Below are positions 1 to 9,021 of a DNA stretch of 64,000 nucleotides, piece after piece. The first letter of the stretch is position 1, and each line of letters begins with the position of its first letter. The notes under the pieces are model-generated. The model saw only the letters and a list, made by a program, of their open reading frames with translations. It searched no databases and was not told where the DNA came from. Origin of the DNA: CAIJXB01 sp964455905 (GTDB lineage Bacteria; Chlamydiota; Chlamydiia; Chlamydiales; Rhabdochlamydiaceae); assembly GCA_964455905.1 (NCBI GenBank), contig CAYVYN010000003.1, positions 240,308 to 304,307 of the forward strand. Reading direction: 5' to 3'. The position numbers were made by a program, and so were the translations under genes.

Positions 1-363
1 TATGACGCGATTTAAGCGATGGATTTCGTCAATAAAAAGAATGTCTCCTTCTTGTAGATTAGTTAGCATGCCTGCTAGGTCACTTGCTTTTTCTAAGATC
101 GGACCGGATGTGATAACTAGTCTTGTGCCCATCGCCTTAGCAATAATATTAGCTAGAGTTGTTTTGCCAAGCCCAGGAGGTCCGCAAAAAAGGCAGTGGG
201 ATAGCGGTTCTTGTCTTTGTTTAGCGGCTCCGATTAATACTTCGAGTCTTTCTCTGATGCTTTCTTGTCCCATAAAATCATCTAGGTTTTGAGGTCTTAG
301 GGGAGTCTCAAAGGGTTCGTCTGGTTTACTCCAGGAAGATTCTATGTAATTTTCTTTTTTCAT
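1..363 (-). CDS. ruvB: Holliday junction branch migration ATPase RuvB (N-terminal part, gene runs off window)
   Basis: RuvB is the hexameric AAA+ motor that, with RuvA, drives branch migration of Holliday junctions in the cytoplasm. Translating the minus strand from the ATG at 363 gives 121 open codons up to the window edge. The N-terminal region carries the typical RuvB opening (a PLRPQ...L.DF.GQ pattern, residues 21-33), Walker A GPPGLGKTT at 61-69 and Walker B LFIDEIHRL at 109-117. The remaining roughly 210 residues lie outside the window. It is divergent from dcd, and this ruvB/dcd neighbourhood is also found in Chlamydia. The plus-strand reading of this stretch is a shadow. Identification is near certain. 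Confidence 0.95.
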   Translation of the reverse strand, partial: MKKENYIESSWSKPDEPFETPLRPQNLDDFMGQESIRERLEVLIGAAKQRQEPLSHCLFCGPPGLGKTTLANIIAKAMGTRLVITSGPILEKASDLAGMLTNLQEGDILFIDEIHRLNRVI

Positions 364-467
364 ATACTAGTCCGTTTCTGAAAATCCTAGCATAAAAATC
401 ATTTCATGCGCTATATCTAATGCAAATTAGTGTATTCTATTTTAGATCAAATAACAAGAGGTGTTCG

Positions 468-1037
468 ATGAGTTTGCAATCAGATAGATGGATAAAAGAA
501 ATGGCAGAAGAATGTGGAATGATAGAACCTTTTGTAACAGAACAAGTTCGTTATAATGAATTGGGTAATAAGGTGATTAGTTACGGACTTTCTAGTTATG
601 GTTATGATTTAAGAGTATCTGATGAATTTATGGTTTTTACTAATGTATATAATTCATTAGTTGATCCAAAGAATTTTAGTAAAGATTCTTTTGTTTCTAT
701 TAAAGCTAATGAGTGCATTATTCCTCCCAATTCGTTTGCTTTAGCAAGAAGTGTTGAATATTTTCGCATTCCAAATAATGTATTGACTATGTGTATAGGA
801 AAATCCACGTATGCTAGATGTGGTATTATTGTAAATGTTACTCCTTTCGAACCTGGATGGGAAGGGTATGTTACTTTGGAAATTTCCAATACAACACCGC
901 TTCCAGCTAAGATTTATGCTAACGAAGGCCTTGCTCAAGTTGTTTTTCTTAAGGGAGAAGAAGTTTGCATGACGTCTTATGCAGATAGAGGTGGTAAGTA
1001 TATGCAGCAAGTAGGAATTACTTTGCCGGTTGCCTAA
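468..1037 (+). CDS. dcd: dCTP deaminase
   Basis: Dcd deaminates dCTP to dUTP, feeding dTTP synthesis. The 189-residue product has the family length and core motifs: KSTYAR at 112-117 and the EISNTTPLPAKIYANEG block from 138, whose Glu is the catalytic acid in this family. It closely resembles the chlamydial Dcd in wording of these blocks. The start at 468 is chosen over an upstream in-frame ATG at 420 because AAGAGG precedes it at ribosome-binding distance and family members begin here. Its stop codon overlaps the stop of the convergent gene at 1034, so no terminator separates the two. Confidence 0.96.
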   Translation: MSLQSDRWIKEMAEECGMIEPFVTEQVRYNELGNKVISYGLSSYGYDLRVSDEFMVFTNVYNSLVDPKNFSKDSFVSIKANECIIPPNSFALARSVEYFRIPNNVLTMCIGKSTYARCGIIVNVTPFEPGWEGYVTLEISNTTPLPAKIYANEGLAQVVFLKGEEVCMTSYADRGGKYMQQVGITLPVA

Positions 1038-2812
1038 CTTTCATTAGCAGTTTTTGCGTTATAACTTAAAATGTTAAGATCCCAAAGAAGAAGAGTTATT
1101 GCTTCTTTGGTTAGTATTTTTATTTTTTTTGGTTTTTTTGAGGTAGGGTCTTGTAATTCTTTGACCCATTGAGGGTTGTATTCAGAGGTTTCCTCTGAAA
1201 TAAACTCAATTCCAGTTCTTTCTTGTAGTTTACTCATCCAAGAAGAGACGCTATCCCAGCTAATTTCTCCATACGCTACTTGGGATTCAATGCACCCAAT
1301 TATTGCTCTAGCGTTATATAACTTTCTCATTTCTGTAGGTAATTTTGCGCGTAGTAAGCCTGTTTTTGTGCTTAAGGTAATGTCTATGGCTCCAATTAAG
1401 GAAAATAAAATGAAGTTTCTTGTGTCGTTACTTAATAGTGGGGATGATTCGATCCAGCGCGTTAGGATTCCTTTTCCATAAAGGTGGGAGTTTAGTTCTC
1501 CTCTAAAAGTTTTCCATTCGTGCCAAACTGTTACGCTTATAGCGTCTAAAAGGTGCACATTGTTTACTCCGCCGGAACTTTCAAAGTAATCACGACCTTC
1601 TGTTTTAGTAATTTTACATAAAATAGCTTGGATTAAAGTATCTCTGTAGACTGCGAGGTTTTTGTGTATGGTTGGTTCTAATCCAGAAGCTGGAAAGTGT
1701 GATTTTTCGACATCTATAGTCCAGCCAGCAGGGCATTGTTCGCAAATTTTTAAAAGATTTTCTAGTTTGTTTTTTTTGTTTTGTGTGTCACAGTCTTTGA
1801 GTGTAGACAGGGTAATGCTTTTTATTAAATCAAAAAAGAATTGGAGATTAGTTGGAGTTTGCTCTCCTAGGCTCCCTGTTTCAAGTGTTTGAGATAATCT
1901 TTTCCATCCTTCTAAGCGCTCGTATTGCTTGGTTGAATCTTTTTCAGATTCTTCTTTAGGAATGATGTTTAGATTTATACATAGCTCTTTTAGTTTAGTC
2001 TGGATTTCTTTGTTCGATAGTTTTTTTTCTTCTTCAGAGAAAAAAGAGGGCCATTTAAATGCGTAAACGGAAGTTTTATTTATTGAAAATCTTCGAGTGT
2101 TAGAGATTTCTTTAAAAAGATCTGTTTTTTGGTGTTTTAAGAAGTAGTCGAGTGTAGATTTTTCTTCGATTTTGTGGTTTCTAAAATTAGAAATATACTC
2201 ATTAGAGTTATTGGATATTCGGATGTCTAAGATTTTAATGGCTATGTTAAGGATTAGTGCTGTTTTAGTTAATAAATGCATTTTGGTTGTGAGTATTGAG
2301 AAAATTGAACAGGGGATGGATAGTTTGAGGAGGGCGTTATCTAGATATGAGGGGAGTTTGCTTTGTTGTTTTAAGTATCCAAGTGCTAGAAATGATATTC
2401 CGATTATTCCAGGCAGTGGGTTGCCAAAATAAATTAAGGCTATATAGGTCGCAAGGCATGCTGCGTTAACAAAAGGATCGATATGATTAAGAAGGTCGTC
2501 GATTTTTTGATCGTAGGCTTTTAGCGTTTTTATATCGGGTAATATGTTTTTGTAAGCGTCATTTGCATTTAGCTGCTTTAATCCATAAAGAAGCGCTTTA
2601 CAAGTGCCCAAGGATGTTGTCACACGACTTAATCCAAATATCGATAGATTATACTTCGAGGCAGTCTCTGTAAGATTATTTTCCCTGAGGAAAAGAAGTG
2701 GGAGTATACTAATGCTTTTTTGTTTGTCTAGCTGGTATGTTCTAGTTTCGCTACTAAGGAAAAAATTGGTAATTTCATTGAGGATGCTATTTGCGGCAAT
2801 TGTTAGGCTCAT
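1034..2812 (-). CDS. Hypothetical membrane-associated protein, tandem paralog A
   Basis: The 592-residue product is not recognised. It has a hydrophobic section around residues 115-200, including a segment reading NPLPGIIGISFLALGY, which suggests one or more membrane helices. The C-terminal two thirds is soluble and mixed charged. It is clearly paralogous along its whole length to the next gene upstream on the same strand (2940-4706). Shared anchors include ETRTYQLD near the N-terminus, YAFKWP.FFSE in the middle, GGVNNVHLL and the C-terminal SEYNPQW...LLLWDLNILS. No signal peptide is obvious and the start has no clear Shine-Dalgarno site. A secreted inclusion-membrane-type role is possible but only inferred from the chlamydial context. 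Confidence 0.8.
   Translation of the reverse strand: MSLTIAANSILNEITNFFLSSETRTYQLDKQKSISILPLLFLRENNLTETASKYNLSIFGLSRVTTSLGTCKALLYGLKQLNANDAYKNILPDIKTLKAYDQKIDDLLNHIDPFVNAACLATYIALIYFGNPLPGIIGISFLALGYLKQQSKLPSYLDNALLKLSIPCSIFSILTTKMHLLTKTALILNIAIKILDIRISNNSNEYISNFRNHKIEEKSTLDYFLKHQKTDLFKEISNTRRFSINKTSVYAFKWPSFFSEEEKKLSNKEIQTKLKELCINLNIIPKEESEKDSTKQYERLEGWKRLSQTLETGSLGEQTPTNLQFFFDLIKSITLSTLKDCDTQNKKNKLENLLKICEQCPAGWTIDVEKSHFPASGLEPTIHKNLAVYRDTLIQAILCKITKTEGRDYFESSGGVNNVHLLDAISVTVWHEWKTFRGELNSHLYGKGILTRWIESSPLLSNDTRNFILFSLIGAIDITLSTKTGLLRAKLPTEMRKLYNARAIIGCIESQVAYGEISWDSVSSWMSKLQERTGIEFISEETSEYNPQWVKELQDPTSKKPKKIKILTKEAITLLLWDLNILSYNAKTANES
2363..2603. repeat. Near-identical 241-bp tract shared by paralogs A and B (copy 1)
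   Basis: Aligned by eye with 4257-4497 this tract shows 8 mismatches and no gaps over 241 bp (about 97% identity). This includes a long perfect run covering the codons around KNILPDIKTLKAYDQKID. Outside the tract the two genes are far more diverged, which suggests recent gene conversion or strong purifying selection on this part only. Confidence 0.9.
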
Positions 2813-2939
2813 GTTTTTATTCTTTTATTGGTTGTGTGCGTAATTAAATCTTTAATGTTGCGCTTTTTGCAAAGGTTTATTCGAAAGGGGTACTTTCCTA
2901 AAAGCTGGTAGAAAGCTTATGCGAATATGCGTTATAACT

Positions 2940-4706
2940 CTATTTGTCTGTTTCATTAGTTACACTTAGGATGTTTAGATCCCAAAGAAGAAGGGTTGTT
3001 CCCTCTTTGGTTAGACCTCTGGTTGTTTTTTCTGAAATCGGGTCTTTTACTTCTAGGGTCCATTGAGGGTTGTATTCGCTGGTTTCTTCTAAGATAAATT
3101 CAATGCCACTCTCTTCTTGTAGTTTACTCATCCAGGAAGATACGCTATCCCACCTAATCACCCCATAGGCTATTTGAGATTGAATATGCTCAGTTATTGC
3201 TTCAGCGTTGTACAATTCTCTCATTTCTCTAGGTAGTCTTTCATTTAGTAGAATCACTTTTGAACAAAGGCTAATGTCGACAGTTGCGCCTATGCTAAAC
3301 AAAATAGAATTTTTAGTGTCAGAGCTTAATCTCGTTGAGGATTCGATCGAGCGCGTTAGGATTCCTTTACCATGAAAATGGGAGCTCATTTCTCCCCTAA
3401 AAGTTTTCCATTCATGCCAAAGAGTAGAGCTCAGATTTTCTAGAAGATGCACGTTGTTTACTCCTCCGCAGCTTTCAAAATAATCAGGGCCTTCGGTTTC
3501 AGTAATTTTGCATAAGATTTTTTGAATTAAAGTATCTCTGTAAACTGCAAGATTTTTGTGTATATTTGATTCTATATTGGAATCTGGAAACTGTAGTTCT
3601 TCGGCATCTGCTGTCCACCCGACAGGGCATTGTTCGCAAATTTTTAAGAGTTTTTCTAGTTTGGTTTTTTGATTTCCTGTATCGGTATCCTTGAGCGTAG
3701 AAAAAATTATTCCTTTAATTAAATCAAAAAAGAAATAGATGTTGTTTGGGGTTTGCTCTTCAAGGCTTCCTGTTAGAAGCATTTGTGATAATCTTTTCCA
3801 GCCTGTTAGTCGAGGGTATGTTGTAATTGAGTCGTTTGAGGGTTCTTCTTTAGGGATTATGTCTAGATCTTTACAGATTTGTTCTAGCTTGCTCTGGATT
3901 TCTGCATTAGATAGTTTTTGTTCTTGTTCAGAGAAAAAAGTGGGCCATTTAAATGCGTAAACAGAAGTTTTGTTTGCCGAGAAGTTTTTGGGGTTTGAAG
4001 TTTTTTCAAAGACGTTCTTTTTTTCGCATTTTAAAAAGTGATTTAGGGTAGATGTTTGATCAATTTCGTGCTTTCCAAAATTAGAAATATAGTCAGTAGA
4101 GCTGTTTTTTAGAGAAATGCTTAGAGTCTTAATTGCTATCCTCGCAATTTGTATGGTTTTAAACAAAATGTGCATTTTAGATGTGAGTGTGGAAAAGATC
4201 GAACACGGAATGGATAGGTGTTTGATGGGGGCATCTAAATACGACGGGAGTTTTCCTTGTTGTTTTAAGTAACCAAGTGCTAGAAATGATATTCCGATTA
4301 TTCCAGGCAGTGGGTTACCAAAATAAATTAAGGCTACGTAGGTCGCAAGGCACGCTGCGTTAACATAAGGATCGATATGATTAAGGAGGTCGTCGATTTT
4401 TTGATCGTAGGCTTTTAGCGTTTTTATATCGGGTAATATGTTTTTGTAAGCGTCATTTGCATTTAGCTGCTTTAATCCATAAAGGAGCGCTTTACAACCT
4501 CCTAAGGATAAAGCGGTATAGCCCAATCCAGGTATTGATAGATTCAAAGTAGCGGAAGTTCCTTTAAGGAGGAGTTCTCTTGAATAAAGAAGAAAGAGTA
4601 TATTAATGCTTTTTTGTTGGTCTAACTGATATGTTCTGGTTTCGTTACTGAAAAAAAAATGGCTAATTCCTGTGCTAATGCTTTTTCCGATAATTGGGAA
4701 ACTCAT
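2940..4706 (-). CDS. Hypothetical membrane-associated protein, tandem paralog B
   Basis: This 588-residue paralog of the 1034-2812 gene shares the same plan: a short N-terminal region with ETRTYQLD, a hydrophobic middle (about 115-200), and a long C-terminal region with YAFKWPTFFSE, GGVNNVHLLE and SSWMSKLQE. An AAGGG ribosome-binding site precedes the ATG at 4706. The most conserved part is the hydrophobic middle, which is nearly identical at the DNA level, while the flanks have drifted considerably. The 127-bp gap to paralog A holds no gene. Function unknown. A duplicated host-interface protein is one reading, but nothing in the sequence proves secretion. Confidence 0.8.
   Translation of the reverse strand: MSFPIIGKSISTGISHFFFSNETRTYQLDQQKSINILFLLYSRELLLKGTSATLNLSIPGLGYTALSLGGCKALLYGLKQLNANDAYKNILPDIKTLKAYDQKIDDLLNHIDPYVNAACLATYVALIYFGNPLPGIIGISFLALGYLKQQGKLPSYLDAPIKHLSIPCSIFSTLTSKMHILFKTIQIARIAIKTLSISLKNSSTDYISNFGKHEIDQTSTLNHFLKCEKKNVFEKTSNPKNFSANKTSVYAFKWPTFFSEQEQKLSNAEIQSKLEQICKDLDIIPKEEPSNDSITTYPRLTGWKRLSQMLLTGSLEEQTPNNIYFFFDLIKGIIFSTLKDTDTGNQKTKLEKLLKICEQCPVGWTADAEELQFPDSNIESNIHKNLAVYRDTLIQKILCKITETEGPDYFESCGGVNNVHLLENLSSTLWHEWKTFRGEMSSHFHGKGILTRSIESSTRLSSDTKNSILFSIGATVDISLCSKVILLNERLPREMRELYNAEAITEHIQSQIAYGVIRWDSVSSWMSKLQEESGIEFILEETSEYNPQWTLEVKDPISEKTTRGLTKEGTTLLLWDLNILSVTNETDK
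4257..4497. repeat. Near-identical 241-bp tract shared by paralogs A and B (copy 2)
   Basis: This is the partner of 2363-2603 in the same orientation, so the two form a direct repeat 1,894 bp apart. Recombination between them would delete or duplicate one hybrid gene. Confidence 0.9.
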
Positions 4707-4954
4707 ACCGATAGCCCTTTTTAAATTTTAAATAATTAATATTATACTTTTTTTGTTTTTTTGTCAAAGCTAATGTTACAATTTATTTGAGATTTTTTTG
4801 TTGTTTATTAAAAATAAATATTAATTTTGAATGTTTTAACTTAAATTTAAATAAATTTAGAGGTTTGGAATTTTTTTTCTGCTATTTTAGTGGAAAAAAA
4901 TAAGCAGTTGAATACAATCAAACTTAAGATGTTTATTGGGATGTGTAGTTTAGT

Positions 4955-5299
4955 ATGCGCAAGGAAAAGAATGTGGGCAAGACCCGAAATTTAGATTCTT
5001 TGAAAGGGAATAAACCAAGTTTTTTTCCTTTGGGATGGAGCTCTACGGTTGCGTTTGCTGTTTTTTGTTTTGCTTTTTATTCGTACTCTGTCGAACAAAA
5101 AGAGCAGTCTTGTCTTGAATTGCAGTGCAAAATCCATGATTTACGGGTTCTTAAACAGAGTTCTTTGGAAGAAAGAGAAGACCTTGTTTTACAAATAGCA
5201 AGCCAAAACGACAAGGACTGGATAGAAATGATCTTAAAAAAAAGGCTTGGGGTTGTTCCAGAAGGGCAAATGAAAGTTTACTTTAAAAAAGAAGAATGA
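4955..5299 (+). CDS. FtsB/DivIC-like septum formation initiator
   Basis: The 114-residue protein has a basic cytoplasmic N-terminus (about 1-25), one transmembrane helix (about 29-47), then a helical, charged section likely to form a coiled coil (about 48-85). It ends with a motif of the form KKRLGVVPEGQMKVYF, resembling the FtsB C-terminus (an R..LG.V..GE..Y pattern). FtsB/FtsL-type bitopic proteins bridge division proteins at the inner membrane. Assignment rests on architecture and this short motif, and FtsL is the main alternative. It sits 7 bp upstream of the first CBS/DUF21 gene and is probably cotranscribed with it. The long AT-rich gap before it (4707-4954) holds no gene and likely its promoter. 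Confidence 0.6.
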   Translation: MRKEKNVGKTRNLDSLKGNKPSFFPLGWSSTVAFAVFCFAFYSYSVEQKEQSCLELQCKIHDLRVLKQSSLEEREDLVLQIASQNDKDWIEMILKKRLGVVPEGQMKVYFKKEE

Positions 5300-5306
5300 C
5301 GTCGTT

Positions 5307-6560
5307 GTGATCATTATTCTTTTTTTCTTACTTCTTTTTTTAGTGGGGGCTTTAGCGTTTGTTTCTGGGGCAGAAACAGCTTTTTTTTCCCTTTCATCTA
5401 TGCAAATAAAAGCGTTTAAAAAAGAGGGTGATTCAAGAAAAAGGCTGGTAGCTTTTTTAATGGAAAATCCTAGAGAACTCTTAGTATCTTTTATCATTCT
5501 TATTATAATAATCAGTCTTGCCATCCAAAATGTGATATCTATTATTTTTCGATCGGAAAGTAGCTGGGCTTTGAATGTCGGAGTTCCCTTAGCTGTTAAT
5601 TTAATATTAGGCGAGGTGATTCCTAAGTCACTTGCTATGCCAAATAATGTTAAAGTTGCAAGCATGGCTTCTTCCATCGTTTTTCGAATGCAACAAGTAC
5701 TTTTTCCTATTCGAAAGGTTCTTTCTTATATATCTAGTTTTGTTACTCCATTTTTATTCTTTTTTCTTCGTAAGGAAAAAAGAATTTCTATGGAAGAACT
5801 TCAGCATACCCTTAAAGATTCCAAGGAAAGAGGGATTCTTTTAGAAGAAGAAACAGAGCTTATTTTAGGATACTTACGACTCCAAGAGTCGTCCGTAAAA
5901 GATTTAATGAGACCTAGAGAAGAGGTGATTTATTTTGATATTACCGATCCGGTAACTCGTTTAGTCCATTTATTTGTCGATCAGGAGTGTACTAGAATGC
6001 CATTTTGTCGTGGCGGTCTAGATCAGCTTGTAGGAATTATTTCTAGTCGTATTTTTTTTCAGCACCGGGGTCAAATTAAAGAAACTAAAGATCTTCTTCC
6101 TGTTTTAAAGGCGCCGTATTTTGTGCCTGAAACCCTAAAGGCAGATGTTCTTTTAGCACAACTTTATGAAAAGAAAGAAGAGTTAGCTATTGTGGTTAAT
6201 GAATATGGGTCTGTCACCGGTATTATTGCTCTAGAAGATCTTGTCGAAGAGGTCGTAGGAGATATTGTAGATCGGCGAGATCAAGAAGCCTTTTTTACAA
6301 GAGCTGGCGAAGGTGTTATTATAGCCAGCGGTAAACTAGAATTGTCTGTTTTTTTTGATGTTTTTGGAGTAGCTTTGGTTAGTCAGACGCATAGAGTTAC
6401 AATTGGCGGGTGGATTATAGAACAGCTTGGAGATATCCCAAAGACAGGTGTTAAATATAGAACAAAAGATTTTTTATTTCACATCCTAGCTGCAGAGCCA
6501 ACTAGAGTGAAAAGGGTATATATACGTAAGCTAACTCCTGTTTCTAAAATTAAAAAATAA
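5307..6560 (+). CDS. DUF21/CBS-domain membrane protein (hemolysin C/CorC-like), copy 1
   Basis: The 417-residue protein has an N-terminal DUF21 (CNNM) membrane domain with several helices in about residues 1-150. A paired CBS domain follows (about 185-305, ending VVNEYGSVTGIIALEDLVEEVVGDI), then a C-terminal CorC_HlyC domain (about 320-400). Proteins of this build are annotated as hemolysin homologues but are more likely Mg2+/Co2+ transport or efflux factors of the inner membrane. The GTG at 5307 is the start because no in-frame ATG lies near and it follows the FtsB-like gene by 7 bp. Chlamydia carries the same pair of adjacent CBS/DUF21 genes. Confidence 0.9.
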   Translation: MIIILFFLLLFLVGALAFVSGAETAFFSLSSMQIKAFKKEGDSRKRLVAFLMENPRELLVSFIILIIIISLAIQNVISIIFRSESSWALNVGVPLAVNLILGEVIPKSLAMPNNVKVASMASSIVFRMQQVLFPIRKVLSYISSFVTPFLFFFLRKEKRISMEELQHTLKDSKERGILLEEETELILGYLRLQESSVKDLMRPREEVIYFDITDPVTRLVHLFVDQECTRMPFCRGGLDQLVGIISSRIFFQHRGQIKETKDLLPVLKAPYFVPETLKADVLLAQLYEKKEELAIVVNEYGSVTGIIALEDLVEEVVGDIVDRRDQEAFFTRAGEGVIIASGKLELSVFFDVFGVALVSQTHRVTIGGWIIEQLGDIPKTGVKYRTKDFLFHILAAEPTRVKRVYIRKLTPVSKIKK

Positions 6561-6569
6561 GGTGTTTTT

Positions 6570-7805
6570 TTGACTTCTTGGAAATGGTTTTTATTTTTAG
6601 CCCTTTTTTGTATTTTAACTCAGTCCTTTTTCGCTATGATGGAAATGGCCTCTGTTTCTTTTAATAAGGTGCGTTTGCAATATTATTTAGGCAAGAACGA
6701 TCGAAGGGCTCTTTGTCTTAAATATCTTTTAAATCGACCTGCGCTTCTTTTTGGAACTACGTTAGTGGTTGTGAATGCTTCTTTGCTTATAGGCTCAGAG
6801 TGCGCTCGTCGCTTTTATGAAGCTGTTGGGGCAAGTCCTTTTTGGGCTCCTATCACGCAAGCTTTTTTGGTCATCGTAATTGCTGAAATAGCTCCTATGT
6901 TTGCAGGAAGACGTTATGCAGAACACGCTGTCATGCTTGGTGTTTTTATTTTATATTTCATTGCTTTGGCTCTTAGTCCGTTTATTTGGATGATAGATCA
7001 GCTTTGTCGCTGGATTCATCATTTTTTTGATTCCTCTATTTCTCACGATCTTTATTTAAATAGGGAAGAGCTTCAGCATGTCATTGAAGATCGAGAAGAT
7101 CAGTTTTTAACAGAAGAAAAAAGTGACTTAAGTACTGTCGTGTCTAGTATTTTCTCTTTAAAAAACAGGTTAGCAAAAGAGTTAATGATTCCTTTAGAGA
7201 AAGCTAGAGCGTTACCAGCGGGCAGTACAGTGGCTGATGTTCGTAAATCTCTAGAGGAAGAGTATACTCCGTATATTCCTTTGTTCCATAAAAGTCGAAA
7301 TCATATTATAGGGATTGTTTATCCTAGAGATTTACTTCGCCTAGCGGAGTCCAAAAGGATTAGGGATCATGCCCGCTCTCCTTGGTTTGTAACAGAGTCA
7401 GTTTCTATTTTACAAATTTTAAAGCAGTTTAGAAGAAATAATCAAAGTGTAGCTGTTGTATTAAGTCCCACCGGTAGCGCAATTGGTCTTTTGACTCTAG
7501 ATGAACTTGTCGATGAAATTTTTGGGCAGGATGATCACTGGGTTTCTCTAGGAGAATCTTCAGCGTTTTTACCAGTAGCCTTGGATCGAAGCTTTCCAGG
7601 TGATATGACTTTAGAAGAGTTTAAAAATCAATATCAAATAGAGCTACACTTTAAGCAAGCAAAAACGTTAGCTCAAGTAATGGAACTTGCTTTAGGCCAT
7701 GTTCCTAGAGAAGCAGAAAGTGTACGAGTTGATCAGTTTGAGTTAACTGTAGAAGAAACGACCCTTTTGGGTATTAAAACTATTTCAGTGAAAACTTTGA
7801 GTTAA
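6570..7805 (+). CDS. DUF21/CBS-domain membrane protein (hemolysin C/CorC-like), copy 2
   Basis: This 411-residue protein has the same domain order as its upstream neighbour: DUF21 membrane part (about 1-150), CBS pair (about 190-325, with VVLSPTGSAIGLLTLDELVDEIFGQD at its end, read here as two pieces of one motif) and CorC_HlyC tail. The two are divergent paralogs, not a recent duplication. Start is a TTG at 6570, 9 bp after the preceding stop, so the pair forms an operon. Likely an inner-membrane metal homeostasis factor. A homodimer or a heterodimer with copy 1 is a reasonable guess, not shown by the sequence. Confidence 0.88.
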   Translation: MTSWKWFLFLALFCILTQSFFAMMEMASVSFNKVRLQYYLGKNDRRALCLKYLLNRPALLFGTTLVVVNASLLIGSECARRFYEAVGASPFWAPITQAFLVIVIAEIAPMFAGRRYAEHAVMLGVFILYFIALALSPFIWMIDQLCRWIHHFFDSSISHDLYLNREELQHVIEDREDQFLTEEKSDLSTVVSSIFSLKNRLAKELMIPLEKARALPAGSTVADVRKSLEEEYTPYIPLFHKSRNHIIGIVYPRDLLRLAESKRIRDHARSPWFVTESVSILQILKQFRRNNQSVAVVLSPTGSAIGLLTLDELVDEIFGQDDHWVSLGESSAFLPVALDRSFPGDMTLEEFKNQYQIELHFKQAKTLAQVMELALGHVPREAESVRVDQFELTVEETTLLGIKTISVKTLS

Positions 7806-7913
7806 TCAGTTTAACGGAATAAAAAAATAGTTTTTTTTGAGAGTGATCTTTCTTTATTAAAACCAGTTTGTCAGATACATTCAAATTTTATAGATGTAAA
7901 GTAGGGGATTTTC

Positions 7914-8969
7914 ATGCAAATACAAGAAATTCAACGAGTGTTAGGAGAGAAGGCAGAAGATTTGCTATCTCACGTATGTCAAACGATTCCCAAAGGCAAG
8001 CTGCATATTCCAGGAGGAGATTGGATTGACAGGGTCTTTGCTGGTTCGGATCGAAATATACGAGTATTAAGAAATTTACAGCAGCTTTTTTCAGCAGGAA
8101 GACTAGGTGGAACAGGGTATCTTTCTCTTTTGCCAGTTGATCAGGGAATAGAGCATTCAGCCGGCGCTTCATTTGCTAAAAATCCTGATTACTTCGACTC
8201 TGAAAATATTATTAAACTTGCTATAGAAGGCGGTTGTAATGGTGTTGCAACGACTTTGGGTGTCTTGAGTTCTGTGGCAAGGAAATATGCACATAAAATT
8301 CCTCTTGTTTTGAAGTTAAATCATAATGAGCTTTTAACATATCCTAATAAATACGATCAGATTTTTTTTAGCAGTGTAAGACAGGCTTATGAAATGGGAT
8401 GTGTTGCGGTTGGTGCGACTATATATTTTGGATCAGAAGAAAGTGACCGTCAGATCATGGAAGTAAGTCGCGCTTTTGCTGAGGCTCATGAACTTGGAAT
8501 GGGAACTATTTTGTGGTGTTACTTGCGCAATAATGCTTTTAAAACAGCTGATACAGATTATCATGAGTCTGCAGACCTAACAGGACAAGCAAATCATTTA
8601 GGAGCAACGATTGGTGCTGACATTCTTAAGCAGAAACTACCGCTAAATAATGGAGGATTTAAAACTCTTCGTTTTGGAAAACAAACAGAAGAAATGTATT
8701 CAAAGCTTTGCTCTTCTCATCCAATAGATCTAACTCGTTATCAAGTGGCCAACGGGTATATGGGCAGGATGGGGCTTATTAATTCCGGGGGACCTTCTGG
8801 AGAAAATGATTTGGCTCAAGCTGTGGAAACTGCAGTCATTAATAAAAGAGCTGGAGGAATGGGTCTGATTAGTGGCAGAAAAGCTTTTCAAAAACCGCTG
8901 AAAGAGGGTGTAGAGCTCTTAGAGGCGATTCAATCAGTTTATCTTTGTAAAGAAATTACGATAGCTTAA
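7914..8969 (+). CDS. fbaB: Fructose-bisphosphate aldolase class I, DhnA/FbaB type
   Basis: This enzyme catalyses reversible cleavage of fructose 1,6-bisphosphate in glycolysis/gluconeogenesis through a lysine Schiff base. The 351-residue length equals the FbaB/DhnA family. Recognisable blocks are LLPVDQGIEHSAGASF, KLNHNELLTYPNKYDQ and the C-terminal GGPSGENDLAQAV, which fit the TIM-barrel phosphate-binding loops. AGGGG lies upstream of the ATG at 7914. Chlamydiae use this DhnA-type aldolase, so the find fits the lineage. A strong terminator follows directly. Confidence 0.95.
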   Translation: MQIQEIQRVLGEKAEDLLSHVCQTIPKGKLHIPGGDWIDRVFAGSDRNIRVLRNLQQLFSAGRLGGTGYLSLLPVDQGIEHSAGASFAKNPDYFDSENIIKLAIEGGCNGVATTLGVLSSVARKYAHKIPLVLKLNHNELLTYPNKYDQIFFSSVRQAYEMGCVAVGATIYFGSEESDRQIMEVSRAFAEAHELGMGTILWCYLRNNAFKTADTDYHESADLTGQANHLGATIGADILKQKLPLNNGGFKTLRFGKQTEEMYSKLCSSHPIDLTRYQVANGYMGRMGLINSGGPSGENDLAQAVETAVINKRAGGMGLISGRKAFQKPLKEGVELLEAIQSVYLCKEITIA

Positions 8970-8973
8970 AAAA

Positions 8974-9002
8974 AAACCGGGAGAGTTTTTCTCCCGGTTT
9001 AT
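8974..9002 (+). terminator. Rho-independent terminator after fbaB
   Basis: A perfect 10-bp stem pairs AAACCGGGAG (8974-8983) with CTCCCGGTTT (8991-9000) across a 7-base loop, starting just after the fbaB stop, with a short T run built into the 3' arm. It also sits beyond the stop of the convergent gene at 9022 and could act both ways. Confidence 0.9.
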
Positions 9003-9021
9003 TCATTTTACGAACTTTTGC

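Noticed and set aside
2..292. Plus-strand open frame over the window start
   Set aside because: The minus strand encodes RuvB with intact Walker motifs here; the plus frame is a shadow.
7868..7894. Possible promoter TTGTCA/TATAGA ahead of fbaB
   Set aside because: The spacer is only 15 bases, so it is too weak to list as a feature.
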